NCBI GenBank assembly: GCA_022496205.1
Contig: WTXD01000089.1
Span: 1 to 64,000 of the forward strand
Reading direction: 5' to 3'
DNA from: Gloeopeniophorella convolvens
Taxonomy: Eukaryota; Basidiomycota; Agaricomycetes; Russulales
DNA length: 64,000 bases
A model generated the notes under the pieces. That model saw only the letters and a list, made by a program, of their open reading frames with translations. It did no database searches and was not told the origin of the DNA. The number at the start of each line of letters is the position of its first letter. Within the stretch, counting starts at the first letter, position 1. Positions 1 to 11,370 of this stretch are shown here, in pieces. The position numbers and the translations under genes are program-made.

Positions 1-1734
1 TACTCCTCTACAACGGCATCTGAGTTGTACAGCTCGCTGTAGACACGAACGGGGGGTGCGTCGGGGTTGTTGGGGTCATTCCAATACTCGTGGAATGGGG
101 CCTGGTGAGACTGAAGGCCTGTGACATCCTTGAACCGGTTTGTGGTGATATGGTAGATTTCACGGTAGAAAACACCTTCGACAGTAATCTGCGGAGCATC
201 CTGCTCTGAGGTGTGCTTGTACTTGGTGGCAGACATATTGAGCTTGATGTCCGCCTTGATCCACCCATCTTGAGAGTCTAAGAGTCTGGAGTTGGCAGAG
301 GCATTGTCCAAGTGTCGTACTTCGCATTGCGCACTGAACCCATGAAGGTCCTCGCGATTGAAGTCGTCTGCCAGGAGGACATCATTAACAAGGCGATCTA
401 GATCTGCAAGAGTCTTGCTATTTGTGCCATAGAACCAGTCCATGATGCGAAAGACTGTGTGATTGAGGAACAGGGCGACAAGATTTGAGTCGACGCTAGC
501 AAGAACAGACGCGCCAAATGTTGAAGCGCAGCAGAAACAGGGTGTCAACTAGGCAAGCAAGAGCAAAGCTCAGTCAGTGAAGTCAACAGACTGAATGTCA
601 TTGGCGCAATACCTAGGCAAGCAAGAGCAAAGCTAAAGTAACTAGGTAAGTGCAAGTCCGGAAGTTCCGGAAGTAAAGTACTTGCCTCAGTCAGTGAAGT
701 CGACAGACTGAGGCTACAAGGGCAAAAATAGCGTCCTTTATATACACAAAAGGAGTGTGGTTTGCATGTGATAAACAACAGCAACATGTGATAACCAGAG
801 ACCCATGTGAAAGCGGAACTAAATTGGGTCGACCGGAACTGCAGGTGGGTCAACCCGGAACTGCATGTGGGTCATAGAAGAGCCCGGAAGAATCTAGAAC
901 AGGAACGAAAGTAGGTACAGCCTTAGGGGCTAGAACATAATGATGTCATATACATTGTAGATCAGATAGCTCACAGATCACCGAGTCCCTTATCTAATCT
1001 AATCAGAGACATCCTTCCTGTCCTGAGTCCTGTCCATCTCAACACCAAACCCAGACCACCAGTGGCGTGAGGCAGTGGATGATGGGGATACCAGCAGAGA
1101 CTTTGAGTCACACACGTCCTCGAGCGAACAGTACTGCTCAGGATCGTGTGTAGGAGGAGTGAGATATTTGCGTGAAATGCCAAAGTCATCAGGCTCGGTC
1201 TCAAACGGTGTGGGTTGTGCTGGTTCATTTGCTGGGTGATCAGAGATAGCAGGGGATGGTGTGCGAGAAGGAGGTGGTGGAGGTGTAGGAGGTGGAGGAG
1301 AAGGCGGGCATGGAGGGATGATGCAGGCAGGGGCGGCGCGAGAAGGTACAAAATCTACATAGTGGGCCGATAAGCGTCTGCAGCGTCCGGAACGACTTGG
1401 TGCAAGTTCCATGGGGGGTGGGACTTCAACGTGGGGCTCTTCCGGAGGTGTATGCACATTTTCGTCGACATCCATCTGTTTGAATCAGCATATCGTCCTT
1501 GACAGCAGAAGTAGAACTTACCGAGTCATCTATGGGTGCTGCAACCCATTCCCTCGCCTTTTCCCTGATTTCTTTAGCCCTCTGCTCGTTCCTGAGCTTG
1601 ATCCTGAGTTCCAAACACTCCGCACCTGCAATTGTTGCCTTCTTTGCACCCGGACACTTGCCAGTGTTCATGTGACGTGAAAGCATCCCATCGGTCTTGA
1701 AGGACTTTGGGCATGTTGGACACTTGATAGCCAT
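1..1734 (-). pseudogene. Plavaka-type (KDZ) transposon gene, N-terminal part, interrupted by a solo LTR
   Basis: Read on minus, exon 1 is 1734-1522, an intron is 1521-1476 (GTAAGT start, CTGAT branch, CAG end, 46 nt) and exon 2 runs from 1475 to beyond the window edge at 1. The start at 1734 puts a zinc-finger-like motif at the N terminus (CPTCPKSF followed by H and C residues), as usual for Plavaka proteins. A Pro-rich stretch, the HWWSGFG segment and, near 1-250, the EYWNDPNNPDAPPVRVYSEL segment follow; these are hallmarks I recall for agaricomycete Plavaka-type proteins. A solo LTR (519-1044) splits codons after WWSGFG. The frame is open on both sides and rejoins exactly at the TTTGG duplication. 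No other stop is visible. The rest of the gene lies left of the window. The family name rests on motif memory, not a search. Confidence 0.7.
519..1044 (-). mobile_element. Solo LTR (copia-like family L1) in the Plavaka-type gene
   Basis: The ends are TGTTGAAGC...TCTCAACA, flanked by the 5-bp duplication CCAAA (514-518 and 1045-1049). The TATATAAAGGA box at about 735 reads on minus, so the LTR is in minus orientation. A second copy lies at 19398-19806 and a diverged relative at 15524-16343. This copy is about 115 bp longer than the 19398 copy because the segments aggcaagcaagagcaaagct and cagtcagtgaagtc are duplicated at 541-700. No internal retrotransposon sequence remains, so it formed by LTR-LTR recombination. 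Confidence 0.9.
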
Positions 1735-2202
1735 CAGAGCGAATATAACAATAGTAAGAATAATATTATGAATGCGCATTGAGTGCAGAAGGATGGAAAC
1801 AGTCGCACAGCACTCGGGGTGAGGGTGGGAGCGCTAAAGTCAGATGCGCGACTGGGCAGAATTCAGGACGCGTCAGATTCACGTGCTCCCTATCCTCTGC
1901 TCTCCCATCTCCACTATGCCCTGCCAACCGCATACATCCCGTTTACCATACTCACCCTGGATCCCAGATGCACTCTCTGCTCCCTCGGGCTTGATCAACG
2001 GGTCTTATCCTGCGAGCCCCAAACGCTCCTACAAGCTAGCCCCGTTTCCCTTGCTCCCACCTCTGTCAACCTCGTGTGCCCGCATGTCCCGATCTACTTC
2101 TCGCAGCATGCCTCCGCCTCCGACCCCGCTTCCTCGCATGCCTCAAAAAGTTCAGTCCAATGCACACATGCCAATGCGTGTGAAGACATACTCTGCTAGA
2201 TC

Positions 2203-3060
2203 TTGCGCTGCCTCGCATTCCTCTGTATCGTCTTCCCCAGTCCTCAGTCACTGCGTTTCTCTTCCTCCCCGGCTCCTACTCCTGCTCCTCCCGAGGAAAT
2301 GCACTACTTCAACTCTGACCCTATGCCTGAAGACGACTTTCTGGAGAGGGGTGGCCATGGGCAAGCTGAGTACTTTGCCCGCTATCCGGACCAGCTGCCA
2401 CTCCTGTCGCTACTCCCTCATCTCTCACCTTCTACCTGCATCTCACCACCTGCTCGCGTTCCGGCTCCACTCACCTCACCTCACGCTAGCTCACACCATT
2501 CACTGCCGCTGCCACCTGCTCGCACTCCTTCAGAACACCTTTTATCTCCTCGCGCACCCCCAGGGCCTCATCACCGCTCACCTGCGCTCTCGCAGATCTC
2601 CAAGGCTACCTCCCCTTGCATGTTGCAGGGCTCACCTTGCATCCCTGTGGGACACATGTCCAAGGGTCCCAGGACGACTGCTGGCAGCTATTCTCTACCT
2701 CCAAGCTCACATGCCGCATCCCTCCCTCGCGCTGAGCCCGAGCGCCTCTGGTGCCAGGCTTGCACAGCTCTCTCACTTGCTAGGATTGATCTGCACGTTC
2801 TAGAAGAACCCTTGGCCACAGTTCCTGTGCATCAAGCTCCCGGCCCTTGCCCTAGCCTCCTTGATGCTTACAAGGCTGAAGCTCTCACTGACAAACGGTT
2901 TGACACACGACGCCTTATGATTGGCAAGAAGACTCTCGCGCAAATCATTCAATATGAACGCTATGATGCCTTTCTTCACCTCTATAATGCGATCCTGGCG
3001 AAGATGCGAGAGTTCGGGGATTCGGATGTGGAGATGAGCAGCTCGGGCGATGAAGCTTAA
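2203..3060 (+). CDS. Hypothetical protein, Pro/Ser/His-rich with a better-behaved C terminus
   Basis: An open frame of 285 codons ends in TAA at 3058. Residues 1-200 are low-complexity (Ser, Pro, His, Leu) and could be spurious reading of C-rich DNA. The last 90 residues look more like real protein: a charged, helical stretch with LLDAYKAEALTDKRFDTRRL, then an acidic tail ending MSSSGDEA. It lies just upstream of the Plavaka-type gene, in divergent orientation. I do not recognise it. The start is uncertain and the true gene may use only the 3' half, perhaps as a last exon. Confidence 0.3.
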   Translation: MRCLAFLCIVFPSPQSLRFSSSPAPTPAPPEEMHYFNSDPMPEDDFLERGGHGQAEYFARYPDQLPLLSLLPHLSPSTCISPPARVPAPLTSPHASSHHSLPLPPARTPSEHLLSPRAPPGPHHRSPALSQISKATSPCMLQGSPCIPVGHMSKGPRTTAGSYSLPPSSHAASLPRAEPERLWCQACTALSLARIDLHVLEEPLATVPVHQAPGPCPSLLDAYKAEALTDKRFDTRRLMIGKKTLAQIIQYERYDAFLHLYNAILAKMREFGDSDVEMSSSGDEA

Positions 3061-3697
3061 AGCCTGAGGTCCGGCGTTGATAGCAGCAATTCTGTAAGAG
3101 TCAGTGTTTCTTGTAGCTCACTGCAGCTGTATTGTAGCTTCAATGAAAACCCTTCTTGTGCACCCTCCCTGCATGTCATCTCCTCTCTGCTCTCAACCAC
3201 CGTCACTGCTTGTCCATCACTCAAACATCCCCACTCGAACATGCAAGTCATATCACACTCCCTCTCCCACTGCGGGCCCAGTGCCTCTCGCACGTGGGCC
3301 CTGGCACTGGCATGCTTCCATCGCTCCCTCTACTGTGCGGACGCCGTCGAACGCATACTTCAATACCCCAGCATTGCTCGTATCATCACCTGCCGCCACT
3401 CTCTACAACTCAACATGCGAACCAGATACTCTTAAGCAACTCACCCCTTACCCAATGGCCCCATCTCTACCTGCAAAGGAAGTCCGGGAAGTTTACGGAC
3501 ATGAGTATGTTACTAGTCGTGGGTGCGTCTTCTGCATCAATTCCTCCGAGTCACCCAAAGGCACATGTGGGTCGTCCGCACGAGGTATACAGGACAAAGA
3601 ATTTATTAAACTAACTATGGTTGTACAAGAGATATATATACATAGTACATATGATAATATATACATCTCCTTCATGAGGTAGAGCACATAGGATTAT

Positions 3698-3958
3698 GGG
3701 GCGTGGCTTAGACCTCGCACATGCGACTCGGACAGCGTGCAGCGGTGATACAGCGCACATGGGGCTTAGACTGAACATGCACGGCTTGGAAGATAGTGTG
3801 CATGTCACAGACTGCACGTGTGGTGCTCAAGCGTGGCATGCAGAGTTCATACAGGGCATGCAGAGTTTAAGCAGTGTGTGTGGTGCTTGGGCGAGTGCGC
3901 GTGGTTCAGGTGGGATGCGAGCGACTCAGATGGGGTGTGAAGTGCTCGGACAGGGTCT
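3698..3958 (+). repeat. Degenerate tandem array, about 13 units of 20 bp
   Basis: Units of 19-22 bp follow a loose consensus GCTYRGACAGNGNGCAYGNG, for example gcttagacctcgcacatgcg, gcttagactgaacatgcacg and gctcaagcgtggcatgcaga. The spacing of the GCTY and GCAYG blocks is regular even though units are only about 60% alike. The array ends in gctcggacagggtctataaaag, so a TATA-like box follows directly. Confidence 0.55.
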
Positions 3959-5100
3959 ATAAAAGTATCAAGGGCAGCCAGTGCTGAGAGTGCAAGGTAG
4001 ATGACCCAGCAAGTTTAGTGCACTGGAGCGGCAGGGAGATGTAGTGGGCAGCTAAACTCCAAGAGCGCACTGACATTGATGGCGGTGGTGAGCCACTTGG
4101 AGATGTGGTGTGGGTGCCAGCATGGGTAGACGAGTTATAAGGGTGCTACTGCATGCTGTGTACCTAATGAGTAGGCTCCTGTGCACCTGCAAAAGAGCAG
4201 ACTCACCTGAGCGTGCTGGCACTCTGGTCATTCACATTGCGCTCACTTGCGTGCTGACCATTATCCCTGCCAACATTGCCGTCAATTTCTGCCAGCCCTT
4301 CGTCGTGGTCTGCGCTGACGAAAGCCCCGCTTGAGAGAGGCACGGACACTCTACAGGGGCTAAGCGTTGAGAATGTTGCAAGGGAGGCAGCACATCACAA
4401 TAAAAATACAAATAAAAAGCACACTCTAGCCACATCTACACACCGCACATCACAACAACCCTCTGCTCACACTGGGCTCACGTCTCGGCAAAGGGTTGCT
4501 GGAGAGTGGTGGAGATGAGCTGAGGCATAGAGAGAGAGAAAAAAGAAAAACTAGCCTGTGCACCCCGTCGCTTGGGCTGCCTTGCTCTTTGGTCGACGGG
4601 GACAAGGTGGGTGAAGAGGGATACAAAAATAAATGATGTGCACCCCACCGACATGGGCCAACTCGCCACTAAGGGGCGATGGGGGCACAGCGGGTAGAGG
4701 AGAGAAAGGACGGATCTATATATACGGCTAGCGGAAACTGCCACGTGCAAGCACGTGGCACGCGGCCGGCTATAAGCGTGACAAATCACAATCAATAGCA
4801 CGCAATTCTGGCTGTGCAGGCTGTGGCAGTGGTCGAAGAGCGATGATGGTGTGGACGACCCATCAGTTGTACTTAAAGAAAGCATAAAATTGGAAGAGAT
4901 GACAGAGTGTGCATATGAGAGCACAGAGAGCGATCGCAGTCACGCTTTTTGTGGTCAAAGAGCTGGCGGTGCTGGGATGCGCCACAAGATTTGTGTACAT
5001 TAGACTAGCTACACAGAATGTATACAGTAGATAGGAATTGCTATAGAACCACATCACCCATAGGGTATGGTGCATGGCATATGAGATGTGTTTTTGTAGA

Positions 5101-5263
5101 TGGGGCGCGGGCTCACACAGGGCACGCGTAGCCCAGACAGGGTGCGGGGAGCTCATCAATGTCACGCGGGGCTCAGACGCCGGACGTAGGGCTCAGGCAG
5201 CGAGCATGAGGCTCGTACTGGGCACGCAGGATTCACAGACATCATGCGAGGCTTAGGTGCCTA
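5101..5263 (+). repeat. Second degenerate 20-bp tandem array, about 8 units
   Basis: Units such as ggctcagacgccggacgtag, ggctcaggcagcgagcatga and ggctcgtactgggcacgcag match the consensus of the array at 3698-3958. Both arrays are preceded by an AT-rich stretch with tgtac/tatac motifs, so they may be the same part of one old dispersed repeat. Confidence 0.5.
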
Positions 5264-5885
5264 GGTGCCAGAGTTTGACCTACCTTGGGGTGCCTGAGAT
5301 GTGTGGCACATGCCAGGGTGAACGGGATGGGATAGCGCAGGCGAAGGAGAGGGCAGGGGTGAAGGTGGGAGGCGTGGCAAGTGATAGCGTGGCGAGCGAA
5401 AGTGCGGTGAGAGCAGGCACGAGAGCGAGCGCGAGAGTAGGGGAGCGCGAGCGAGCAGGAGAGCGAGTGCATGCAAAGGCACTGGCACGCGTGTGGCCAA
5501 GAGAGTGTGTGTGGACCGAGCAGGGCAGACGGAAGGGGAATGGGTGGGGGGCGGGATGGTGGTGGATGGAGGAAAAGATGGGTGGCAGTGGCAGCGGCGA
5601 GAAGCGCGAGGTGTGAGGCAGGGGTGAATCAAGGAACCTCAAGGTCTGACGCGATCATGAGGAAGCAACATTACCTGGCAGGGCCTGGGGACGACTGGTC
5701 TGAGGCAACACGGACTTGCCAGTCCTAGACACATCTTGTTGAGTGTTGCCAGGAATGGCCGGGGCGCAATGGCCAAAACCAGAGATCACAGGGCGCAAGG
5801 AAGGGACAACGTGGGGTTGCCTGAATTGGCAGGGACAGACAGGGCCATGGCTGGGGGCCAATCGGACCGCCAGGCCCTGCAGCCC

Positions 5886-8144
5886 GGGTAGCCCCGGGAC
5901 TTCGCGCATTTTGTGATGCCCTTTAAAGCACTCTATGGCTCTAAGCCGAATCTCTCTGATCTCCCTGAATGGGGCCAGCGTGTCTGGGTCCACAATGCCA
6001 ACAACTCCAAGCTCGGCGCACGTGCAGACGAAGCGCGCTGGGTAGGCTATGACCAACAAAGCACGCATGCCCACCGCATCTACTTCCTCAGCACATGTTC
6101 CATTCGTGTCGAATGGAACGTCAAGTTCCAATCCACTCACGTTCTATTTCCCAATCCCGTCCGTTACAATTCCACCACACCACCTCCTACTGCACCACCT
6201 GTACCACCTCCTCAGCCACCAGTTCCACCTCCAGCACTAGCACCGCCAGTAGGCAAGTCTAGTAAAGCACAGCCGACGCAGACCTCCGCAGACCCAGAAG
6301 AAGAAGACGAAGATAACTCACCCACTCTGCCAGCTCGGCGGAAGTCAACGCGACAAGTCAAACCTTCCGAACTTGTTAAACTGCTCAAGTCCGGCGAAGG
6401 CACCACTTCCGGGCACACGTGCTTGGGCAAGGCCATAGGGCCTACCATTCCACCTGGAGTACCCCGTCAGGGGGAGTCCGCATCTGCCACCGACGCACCA
6501 TCACTTCCATCATTCTCTATCAATTCCATTCTTGACTACGCCTATTCCGCCACCATCACAGCCTCTTCCGCCAACCTTGACAAAGATCCGAAAACACTCA
6601 ACCAGGCCAAGTCCAGATCGGACTGGCCGAACTGGAAGTCCACAATGGACAAAGAAATGAAGACATTAAATGACGCGCTCACTTGGGAATCAGTCCCGCG
6701 CCCCGCCGGCAAGAACATCGTCGGCAGCAAGTGGGTCTTCCGCATCAAACGCAAGGCAGACGGCTCTATTGAGAAGTACAAGGCGCGCCTTGTCGCGCGC
6801 GGCTTCACTCAAATCTATGGCATCGACTACTTTGACACCTATTCGCCCATTGCCAAACTCTCCTCATTCTGACTCATCCTCGCTCTCGCCGCACGTTTCG
6901 ACTGGGATGTCGAATCCTTCGACTTCAACGGCGCGTACCTCAATGGCACCCTCGACGTCGACGAGGAGATCTATATGCAAAATCCACCTGGTTACGACGA
7001 CGACGGTTCGACCGTCAAACAACTCCTTCAATCTCTTTACGGCCTAAAGCAGGCCAGATGCAAATGGTACGACGCACTGAAAAGTGCTCTTGTTGAACTT
7101 GGCTTCAAAGTCACGGACGCCGACCCCGGCGTATTCTACCTATGCGCCGACAACAATATCCTCATCATTGCCATTCACGTCGATGACTGCGCCATGACCG
7201 GCAGTTCTCCTCACCTCATTCAGGCCTACAAGGCCAAAATCCATTCACGCTATGCACTTACCGATTTAGGGCCGATCCATTGGCTCCTCGGAATCAAAGT
7301 CACGCGCAATCGTAACGCGCGCACAATTCTACTTTCCCAAACCTCCTTCATCGAATCCATCACCGCCCGATTCAATCTCACCGACGCTAAGGCGTCGATT
7401 ACTCCTATGATCCCCAACTCCATGCTCAGCAAGAGCGACTCGCAACCAACCACTGATACTTCCCGCAAGCAAGAAAGCTTTCCATATCGCAAGCTCATTG
7501 GCTCGCTCATGTATGCCTCAGTGGCCATGCGCCCCGACATCTCATTCACTGTATTCACCCTCTCACAGTTCCTCGATAACCCTAATGACAAGCACTGGCA
7601 TGCAGCCAAACGCGTGCTCAAATACCTCTACGCCACCCGCACGCACGCTCTAACCTTTAGAGCAGACTCACACGACTTAGTTGGATTTACCAACGCAGAC
7701 GGTGCTACTCAACCGCACCGCCACGCCATTTCAGGCTATGCATTCACCTTCGATGGCGGCGTGATATCTTGGCGCTCGCATAAGCAAGAACTCATCACCC
7801 TTTCCACGGCCGAGGCCGAGTACGTTGCAGCAACTCACGCAGCCCACAAGGGCATCTAGCTTCGCCGCCTCATCGGCGAGCTCATCCCATCCATCGTTAC
7901 CACTTCTACTCCACTCTACTGCAACAATCAGGCTGCCATCATACTCGCGACCACCAACAATTACCACACACGCACGAAACATATCGACATGCGCTATCAC
8001 TTCATTCGCCAAGTCACTGAGGACAGCACCTTCAAGCTTCTGTACTGCCCCACCGATGAGATGGCAGCAGACATCTTGACCAAGCCCCTGGCCAAGATCA
8101 AGAACAAGTTGTTCTCAAGCGTGCTCAGACTTTGCGCACCTTGA
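5886..8144 (+). pseudogene. Copia-1 pol, 3' half: integrase C-terminal region, reverse transcriptase and RNase H
   Basis: One frame runs through to the stop at 8142. It begins inside the post-core region of a Ty1/copia integrase (LYGSKPNLSDLPEWG...VWVH, KLGARADEARWVGYD). Reverse transcriptase follows: KWVFRIKRKADGSIEKYKAR, the catalytic IHVDD near 7180, and YGLKQARCKWYDAL. RNase H has the FTNADGATQP and STAEAEY motifs and ends before a polypurine tract. Two in-frame stops break it: TGA at 6870-6872 (CGA expected) and TAG at 7857-7859 (TGG expected). The RNase H YCNNQAA motif has Asn where Asp is usual. The 5' half of the same family lies on minus at 11946-18033. The element is cut at about 5886, the inferred inversion breakpoint. 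Confidence 0.85.
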
Positions 8145-8151
8145 GGGGGAG

Positions 8152-8644
8152 TGTTGGAATAAGCAAGTCGCGCTCCGTTCCGAGCGCTGGACTTCCGCCA
8201 GCCCGACACCCTGGCTCCCTTCCCCGATCCCCCGACTCCATCATTATGCCTCGCCGACCCCTTTCCCATGCCCGTATCGCCTCAATAATTTTAAGAACAA
8301 TGTATCCGGCCTTATGCTATGATCCTAGTATGTTTCCATAATCCGCGCAGTGCATCTTCATGCCTCGCGCTATGCTTCTTCTCCTAACCTCACAAATCCT
8401 GTACTTTACATTCTGTTCTCTATTGCACGCGCTCCAAGATGTATAATATGTCTCCTATTACTGTATCAAGTCCCTATGTCTGTGTAGTATATATTGTATG
8501 CCTTGTATTGTCTTCTAATCTATCGTCGTTTCGCCTTCCTTTGTGTGACCTGTGCTTGCTCGTCTGCCCTCTTTTCTCCCTCAAACTTGTCGTTCACCTT
8601 GTTGCGCCGGTGCGTGCCTCGTTCGGACCTCACGATTTTCACCA
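8152..8644 (+). mobile_element. Copia-1 3' LTR
   Basis: This 493-bp LTR starts TGTTGGAATAAGC right after the polypurine tract gagggggag (8143-8151) and ends in TTTTCACCA. It is nearly identical to the 493-bp minus-strand LTR at 18097-18589. The flank 8645-8649 is TGGGG, the reverse complement of the CCCCA that flanks the other LTR, which is key evidence for one insertion split by an inversion. Confidence 0.9.
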
Positions 8645-9536
8645 TGGGGACAGTAGAACTTATACAAACCACCAATTCCAAGGCACGTCAGGAAGGCCTT
8701 CATCTCGGATAAAGCGTCGCACAAGGGCAACATTGGTGCAGACGCATCCGTGACGTGCAGTGCCTTGTGTGATAGAGAAGAGATAATCAATTTGCACCGG
8801 AATTCGATTTCCGATGTAGCCATAGCGAGCAGATTGCCCCCGTGATTTTGTGGATGCGCCATAGCGCCGTTTGCTGACAAAAACATGAGAGAACGAGGAG
8901 ACTTTCCCGCTGAAAGTCTCCCCATCAAGAAGACTGATGTCCGACACCAGGTAGAAATCTTGTTGCCAGAGCGCTTGCAGATGCTGGAAGACAAGGCCAT
9001 AGAGCAGTTCCTGGCACAAGTTGCCCAGCTGACGGAGTGTTGAGTGAAGGCGAGTCCGATGTTCTCCGACATTCGGATGGCCGCGTGTGCAACACAGCTT
9101 ACGCCAGTGAGCTGGAACTTTGATGGTAGATAGTCCGGATACTAGGCTCTATCATATCTGATTTCCATAGTGTTACGTACGATACTTCCGTAGTTATCAC
9201 GTTCCTTACTCACCGGGCCGTTTCTCAAACGCGTGACAAGTCATGAGGCTGAAATCCATTGAGGCAGGCCTGTACAGGGCCAAATCTGTGATATTGTGGA
9301 CACCATTAGTCACGCCTCTGCCATTTATGGACCCCAGGGGTCCTCCTGTATATAAAAGCCACCTGTAGGAACTGCAAATACCAGTGTCTCCTGCCACTAC
9401 AGCTCTATCGCTCTCAAGCCTCTAGCTGGTGAGAATCAGTAGTTAATACTGTAGTATAGAGCAATACAGTAGCTGCGCTATGCCTGTTCAACACGGAGGC
9501 CCACCGGCTGAGATTGCTTTGGAAATTTGACCTGAT
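8645..9536 (-). pseudogene. Transposase-like (Tnp2/KDZ-type) host gene, upstream exons
   Basis: On minus, an exon starts at 9536 after an intron 3' end (TTTCTACATAG). It is split by a solo LTR (9038-9493) and resumes at 9032 down to 8673. The frame joins exactly: QPVGLRQLGNLCQELLYG, DISLLDGETFSG, KRRYGASTK, RYGYIGNRIPVQIDYLF, GLPDVPWNW. The 5' part of an intron follows (GTGGTTTG from 8672), interrupted at 8645 by Copia-1. Its 3' part and the remaining exons are on the plus strand from 18590. The pattern resembles the C-terminal region of proteins annotated as Tnp2/KDZ-like in agaricomycetes, but I cannot confirm the family. The conserved minus ORF at 11576-11941 may be a further upstream piece. 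Confidence 0.5.
9038..9493 (+). mobile_element. Solo LTR of Copia-2
   Basis: The 456-bp LTR starts TGTTGAGTGAAGG and ends GCCTGTTCAACA, flanked by the exact duplication CGGAG (9033-9037 and 9494-9498). It is about 95% identical to the 5' LTR of Copia-2 at 36557-37012. It contains TATATAAAAGCC near 9350. It sits inside an exon of the transposase-like gene and restores that frame if removed with one TSD copy. Confidence 0.9.
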
Positions 9537-9555
9537 CTATGTAGAAATAAAAAGC

Positions 9556-10027
9556 TGTTAGCGTTCAAACATTTGATACATGAGCACACGGAGGTATGAT
9601 ATGTGATGCAGGGTTGAAGTGCGCTGATATTCTGCCAATAGTATTGTGAGAACCGAGATAGCAGTCAGTGCTATATCTTTGTGCGGCGCATGGGGATGTG
9701 GGTATAGCTTACCATAATAGTACTATATCAGTGTGTGTGGCGCAATGCACCCTAGTGCGGCATCAGAGGATGAGAATTATACCTTCATTGTTAGTCCCAT
9801 TCACCCGATCGAGGTATGTTTCAAGTGTTCCACGAGCAGCCTTCATCTCACCCTAGAGACACTCCTGTTGTGAAAAGTGGGGTGACTGTCACAGCAGCGG
9901 GAAAATCGTGTTTGACGGAGCTCGTTACAAATGCGTGAGGAAACAGTACAAGTTACGATACGAATATATACTCGCTGCGACATCACATGCTATGACATCA
10001 TTGCCGAACGAGATTGCTACTCCAACA
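9556..10027 (-). mobile_element. Putative 3' LTR of a further copia-like element (Copia-3)
   Basis: On minus the segment starts TGTTGGAGTAGC at 10027, directly after a polypurine run (gagggggtg), and ends GCTAACA at 9556. That is the arrangement of a 3' LTR in minus orientation, with its internal end to the right. The left flank is AAAGC (9551-9555). No matching right-hand TSD was found because the 5' part of the element is missing. No second copy is in the window, so the ends rest on termini and polypurine tract only. Confidence 0.5.
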
Positions 10028-10705
10028 CACCCCCTCAATCGAAGAGAGGCGGCGCACCCCCTAAATCCTTGAGGTGCCGGTTCTCGTGTACCACTGAGAG
10101 GATGTCGAATGGATGAAAGAATGAAAATTTGCGGCTGCGGGCCAGCGCGCAATGAGATGCCTCAATGAACGTTGAGGACTTGTCTTCTGCCTCGGGGTGG
10201 ATGATCTCAGTCGTCCTGGGTTCCCCAGACTCGATCGAGTGTTGGCACTTGCCCCCAGTCGTTGGGCAGTTAGAGGTGTTGCACTCGTCGGTCGGAACTC
10301 GCTTGATCGCCGTTCCACCTCCTGATCGTCTCTTGCTCGCCCTCCTATCCTCTTTGCATCTTCTCATGTTGCACGATCCAGTGTTTCCTCCGGCAGGGTA
10401 CACCGACCCTCCGACTCACGTTTGGGGTGATGGCCCATTGATATCCTGAGTCCAGCTAGAGATGTGGACCAAGGGGAGTTGCTATAGTCGCCAGGGGTGA
10501 TGGGATGAGGATTGGGTGGTCGGATGAGCAATAGGATGAGCTAGTGACTGCAAGGATCCACTCGGAAATGCAAGGAAAGGACCCGAACTCACAGGAACAC
10601 AACCTGAAGCTGACCCAAAGGTCCTGGAAGGCCTCGGGCCCTCCAGAGAGTGAGGGAGAGTCTCTAAACGCGACGCAGACCCAAAATGAGATGGGAGCAC
10701 CGGGG
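10028..10705. other. Unassigned sequence: internal 3' end of Copia-3 plus unknown DNA
   Basis: The first part should be the internal end of the element whose putative LTR is 9556-10027. The minus reading ends VHENRHLKDLGGAPPLFD before the polypurine tract, but I see no convincing RNase H motif. From about 10445 to 10705 I see no supported gene. The segment ends at the AAAGG duplication of the next solo LTR. Confidence 0.35.
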
Positions 10706-10710
10706 AAAGG

Positions 10711-11365
10711 TGTCACGAACACTAGAGCCTCAAGGAGGTCGAACTGCTCAGAACACTAGAGCAAACCCAGCCCTACCAGTAAACACCCTACGCGTCGTTC
10801 ACAATGCGACGCGTACCACTCACATTGCGACTACAAGTCGAAATGCATCACGTGACCCTTCACCTCCATTCCTCGCCCTACTCCCTAATGGCCAATTAAC
10901 CCTGGAATACCCCCAAGATCCCGGGCTAGGGATCTCTCAGAATGGCCATATTACTCATCCCAAAGTAACCAGAACCTTGATCAAGGCGAAACACTTCACG
11001 CGTCCTCTTTGGGACTCTGATCATCAAGAACTCCATGGGGCCTCAAGCCCCACTCTGCGATGGAATCTAAGAAGCGTATCAGAGAGGAGAGGTTATGGGG
11101 AATCCCCTCTGGAATCCCCATCAGTAATTAAACCAGATTCGTCTGGGGGGTCTCCAGTAGTATATAAGACCCCCATGTATCGCCCAGTGGTCCTCAGACT
11201 GTCCGTCTGTGGCACTCTCATCTGTACCTAGCACTGCAATAGCACTGTTAGTGTGTTCCTCCTTGTTCCTGCAATACTCGCAGCTCATCTTCCGCTCCCC
11301 CTCTTTGACGCTCTCTAAACTATCTGCTACCCTCTCTGCGCGCACTCCGCGAGTGAGTCCGGACA
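10711..11365 (+). mobile_element. Solo LTR, family L2
   Basis: This 655-bp LTR starts TGTCACGAACACTAG and ends GTGAGTCCGGACA, flanked by the duplication AAAGG (10706-10710 and 11366-11370). A TATATAAGACCC box lies near 11161. A second copy of exactly the same length is at 18664-19318 in minus orientation. No internal region of this family is in the window. Confidence 0.92.
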
Positions 11366-11370
11366 AAAGG

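Larger units (their letters stand above)
3061..5885. other. Long stretch without a supported gene
   Basis: The open frames here are short, lie on both strands and are low in complexity. The notable content is two arrays of a degenerate 20-bp repeat (3698-3958 and 5101-5263, listed separately), each preceded by an AT-rich stretch. TATAAAAG follows the first array at about 3958. Short runs such as the purine-rich region 5320-5600 (GAGCG/GAGAG) are simple sequence. The right edge at about 5886 is an abrupt junction to the truncated Copia-1 3' half. Confidence 0.6.

Noticed and set aside
1844..2803. Plus-strand ORF of 319 codons
   Set aside because: It overlaps the 2203-3060 frame, is Ser/Leu/His/Pro-rich throughout and has no plausible folded segment; the other frame has a better C terminus.
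5257..5642. Overlapping ORFs on both strands of the purine-rich stretch
   Set aside because: Simple-sequence composition (GAGCG/GAGAG) keeps several frames open at once; this is not evidence for coding.
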